From Acidobacteriota bacterium (GTDB taxonomy: Bacteria > Acidobacteriota > Terriglobia > Bryobacterales > Bryobacteraceae), in assembly GCA_029776225.1 (NCBI GenBank), contig JAKOTR010000053.1, positions 434,001-498,000 on the forward strand: 64,000 nucleotides of DNA. The letters are read 5' to 3'. The translations under genes were made by a program, and so were the position numbers. The notes under the pieces were generated by a model. The model saw nothing but the letters and a program-made list of their open reading frames with translations. It was not told where the DNA came from and ran no database searches. Numbering within the stretch: the first letter of the stretch is position 1; every line of letters starts with the position of its first letter. This document shows, in pieces, positions 63,400-64,000 of the stretch.

Positions 63400-64000
63400 T
63401 CACCACAGCCCGATCACCTTCCACCAGAGGAAACCAACGGAGCTCCAAATCGCCAGGTTCAACACCGAGACGGCGGCGCCCACTTTCCACCAGCGGCCGA
63501 GCGTGACGTACTCCTGAGCGAAGAACATTGGCGCGGGCGTGGTGCCGTAGTTTGTCAGCCCCGCAGCAAGATTGGCGAAGCAGGCGAACGCGAACACCAC
63601 CAGCCCCACCGGCGCGCCCATGGCAATCAGCACTCCCACAAACGGCGTGAACATCGAGAGTACGTGCGCCGTAATACTTGCGAAGCCGTAGTGCGCATAG
63701 AAATAGACGAGCAGCGCGATCGCCAGTAGCAAAGGCCAGCCTAGATGGCCGAACTGCGCCGCCACCGCTCCGGCGAACTCCCGGGTGATGCCGGCGTCGT
63801 TCAGCGCCTTGCCGAGCATCAGCAGGCCGCCGTACCAGACGAACACATCCCAGGCGTTCCTCTCGTTCTTGACGTCTTCCCAGGTCAGCACGGAGGAAAC
63901 GAGCAGCGCCGCCGCGCCGAGCAACGCCGTGATCGTGATGTCGATCCCGTGCAGCGGAGTCGTCGCCCAACCGGCGCAGACCGAGAAAAACACCGCAAGC
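63400..64000 (-). CDS. DASS/SLC13-type anion symporter, C-terminal part (truncated by window edge)
   Basis: The open frame runs off the window at 64000; about 200 residues remain. Hydrophobic helices (TITALLGAAALLVSSVLTW, GWPLLLAIALLVYFYAHYG) and the pore motif NYGTTPAPMFF near the C-terminus match the divalent-anion:Na+ symporter (CitT/DASS) family. The serine of the SNT-type motif seen in many members is replaced by the NYGTT variant. It would import dicarboxylates or tricarboxylates, complementing the DAACS symporter at 43574. Confidence 0.8.
   Translation of the reverse strand, partial: LAVFFSVCAGWATTPLHGIDITITALLGAAALLVSSVLTWEDVKNERNAWDVFVWYGGLLMLGKALNDAGITREFAGAVAAQFGHLGWPLLLAIALLVYFYAHYGFASITAHVLSMFTPFVGVLIAMGAPVGLVVFAFACFANLAAGLTNYGTTPAPMFFAQEYVTLGRWWKVGAAVSVLNLAIWSSVGFLWWKVIGLW

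Overview
This is a GC-rich (roughly 60-63 % by eye) bacterial chromosome segment that looks like an acidobacterium of the Bryobacteraceae/Solibacter type. That placement is an inference from gene style: Oar-like TonB receptors with an N-terminal carboxypeptidase-regulatory domain, several Tat-signalled Gfo/Idh/MocA oxidoreductases, a ThuA protein, a CehA/McbA hydrolase, a PEGA-domain Ser/Thr kinase, and a winged-helix-plus-membrane regulator. I found no rRNA, tRNA, CRISPR array, insertion sequence or phage gene.

Layout. 1-6.8 kb: the end of a TonB receptor, a secreted ThuA protein, a rhomboid protease, a lone receiver domain, a clan GH-A glycosidase-like protein and a small secreted protein. 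6.8-12.4 kb: a DUF389 membrane protein, a C_GCAxxG_C_C redox protein and a Thi4-type thiazole synthase on the minus strand, then DinB, a cyclopropane-fatty-acid synthase and a TMEM175-like channel on the plus strand. 12.3-19.4 kb: signalling (PEGA kinase, LytS/LytTR pair), a tandem metallo-beta-lactamase-fold protein and a YkgJ-type zinc/iron-chelating protein. 19.5-26.8 kb: a CehA/McbA hydrolase, cysteine synthase with a palindrome-rich promoter, a ferredoxin-tailed aldo/keto reductase, a cupin plus orphan FtsX-type permease, and two very short genes behind a strong-looking promoter. 26.8-39.5 kb: an SDR, a five-gene minus-strand cluster (two Gfo/Idh enzymes, HEAT-repeat protein, discoidin-like protein, Agl23/GT39-like membrane protein) divergent from an IclR regulator, a CoA transferase, a carotenoid-desaturase-like flavoprotein and an amidohydrolase.

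39.5-48.8 kb: a MacB/LolD-like permease-ATPase pair, class II fructose-bisphosphate aldolase followed by a LacD-family class I aldolase, a dicarboxylate symporter with NAD kinase, a solitary Flp pilin, a tyrosine-rich lipoprotein, a membrane-anchored winged-helix regulator and a P-loop kinase. 48.8-56.7 kb: a carbohydrate locus (GH44 glucanase, sugar-phosphate isomerase-like protein, Gfo/Idh oxidoreductase, full-length TonB receptor). 57-64 kb: a 2-oxoacid dehydrogenase operon (E2, E3, and E1 alpha and beta fused in one chain), transaldolase and the end of a DASS-type anion symporter.

The overall picture is a soil heterotroph that imports and degrades plant or microbial polysaccharide, channels sugars into central carbon metabolism, and carries heavy envelope signalling and transport. 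No stretch looks like a recently acquired island. The most unusual items are a Thi4 whose catalytic sulfur-relay position appears to be proline, an orphan permease paralogue, the short-gene pair at 26.3-26.7 kb, and several well-formed inverted repeats in promoters and leaders.
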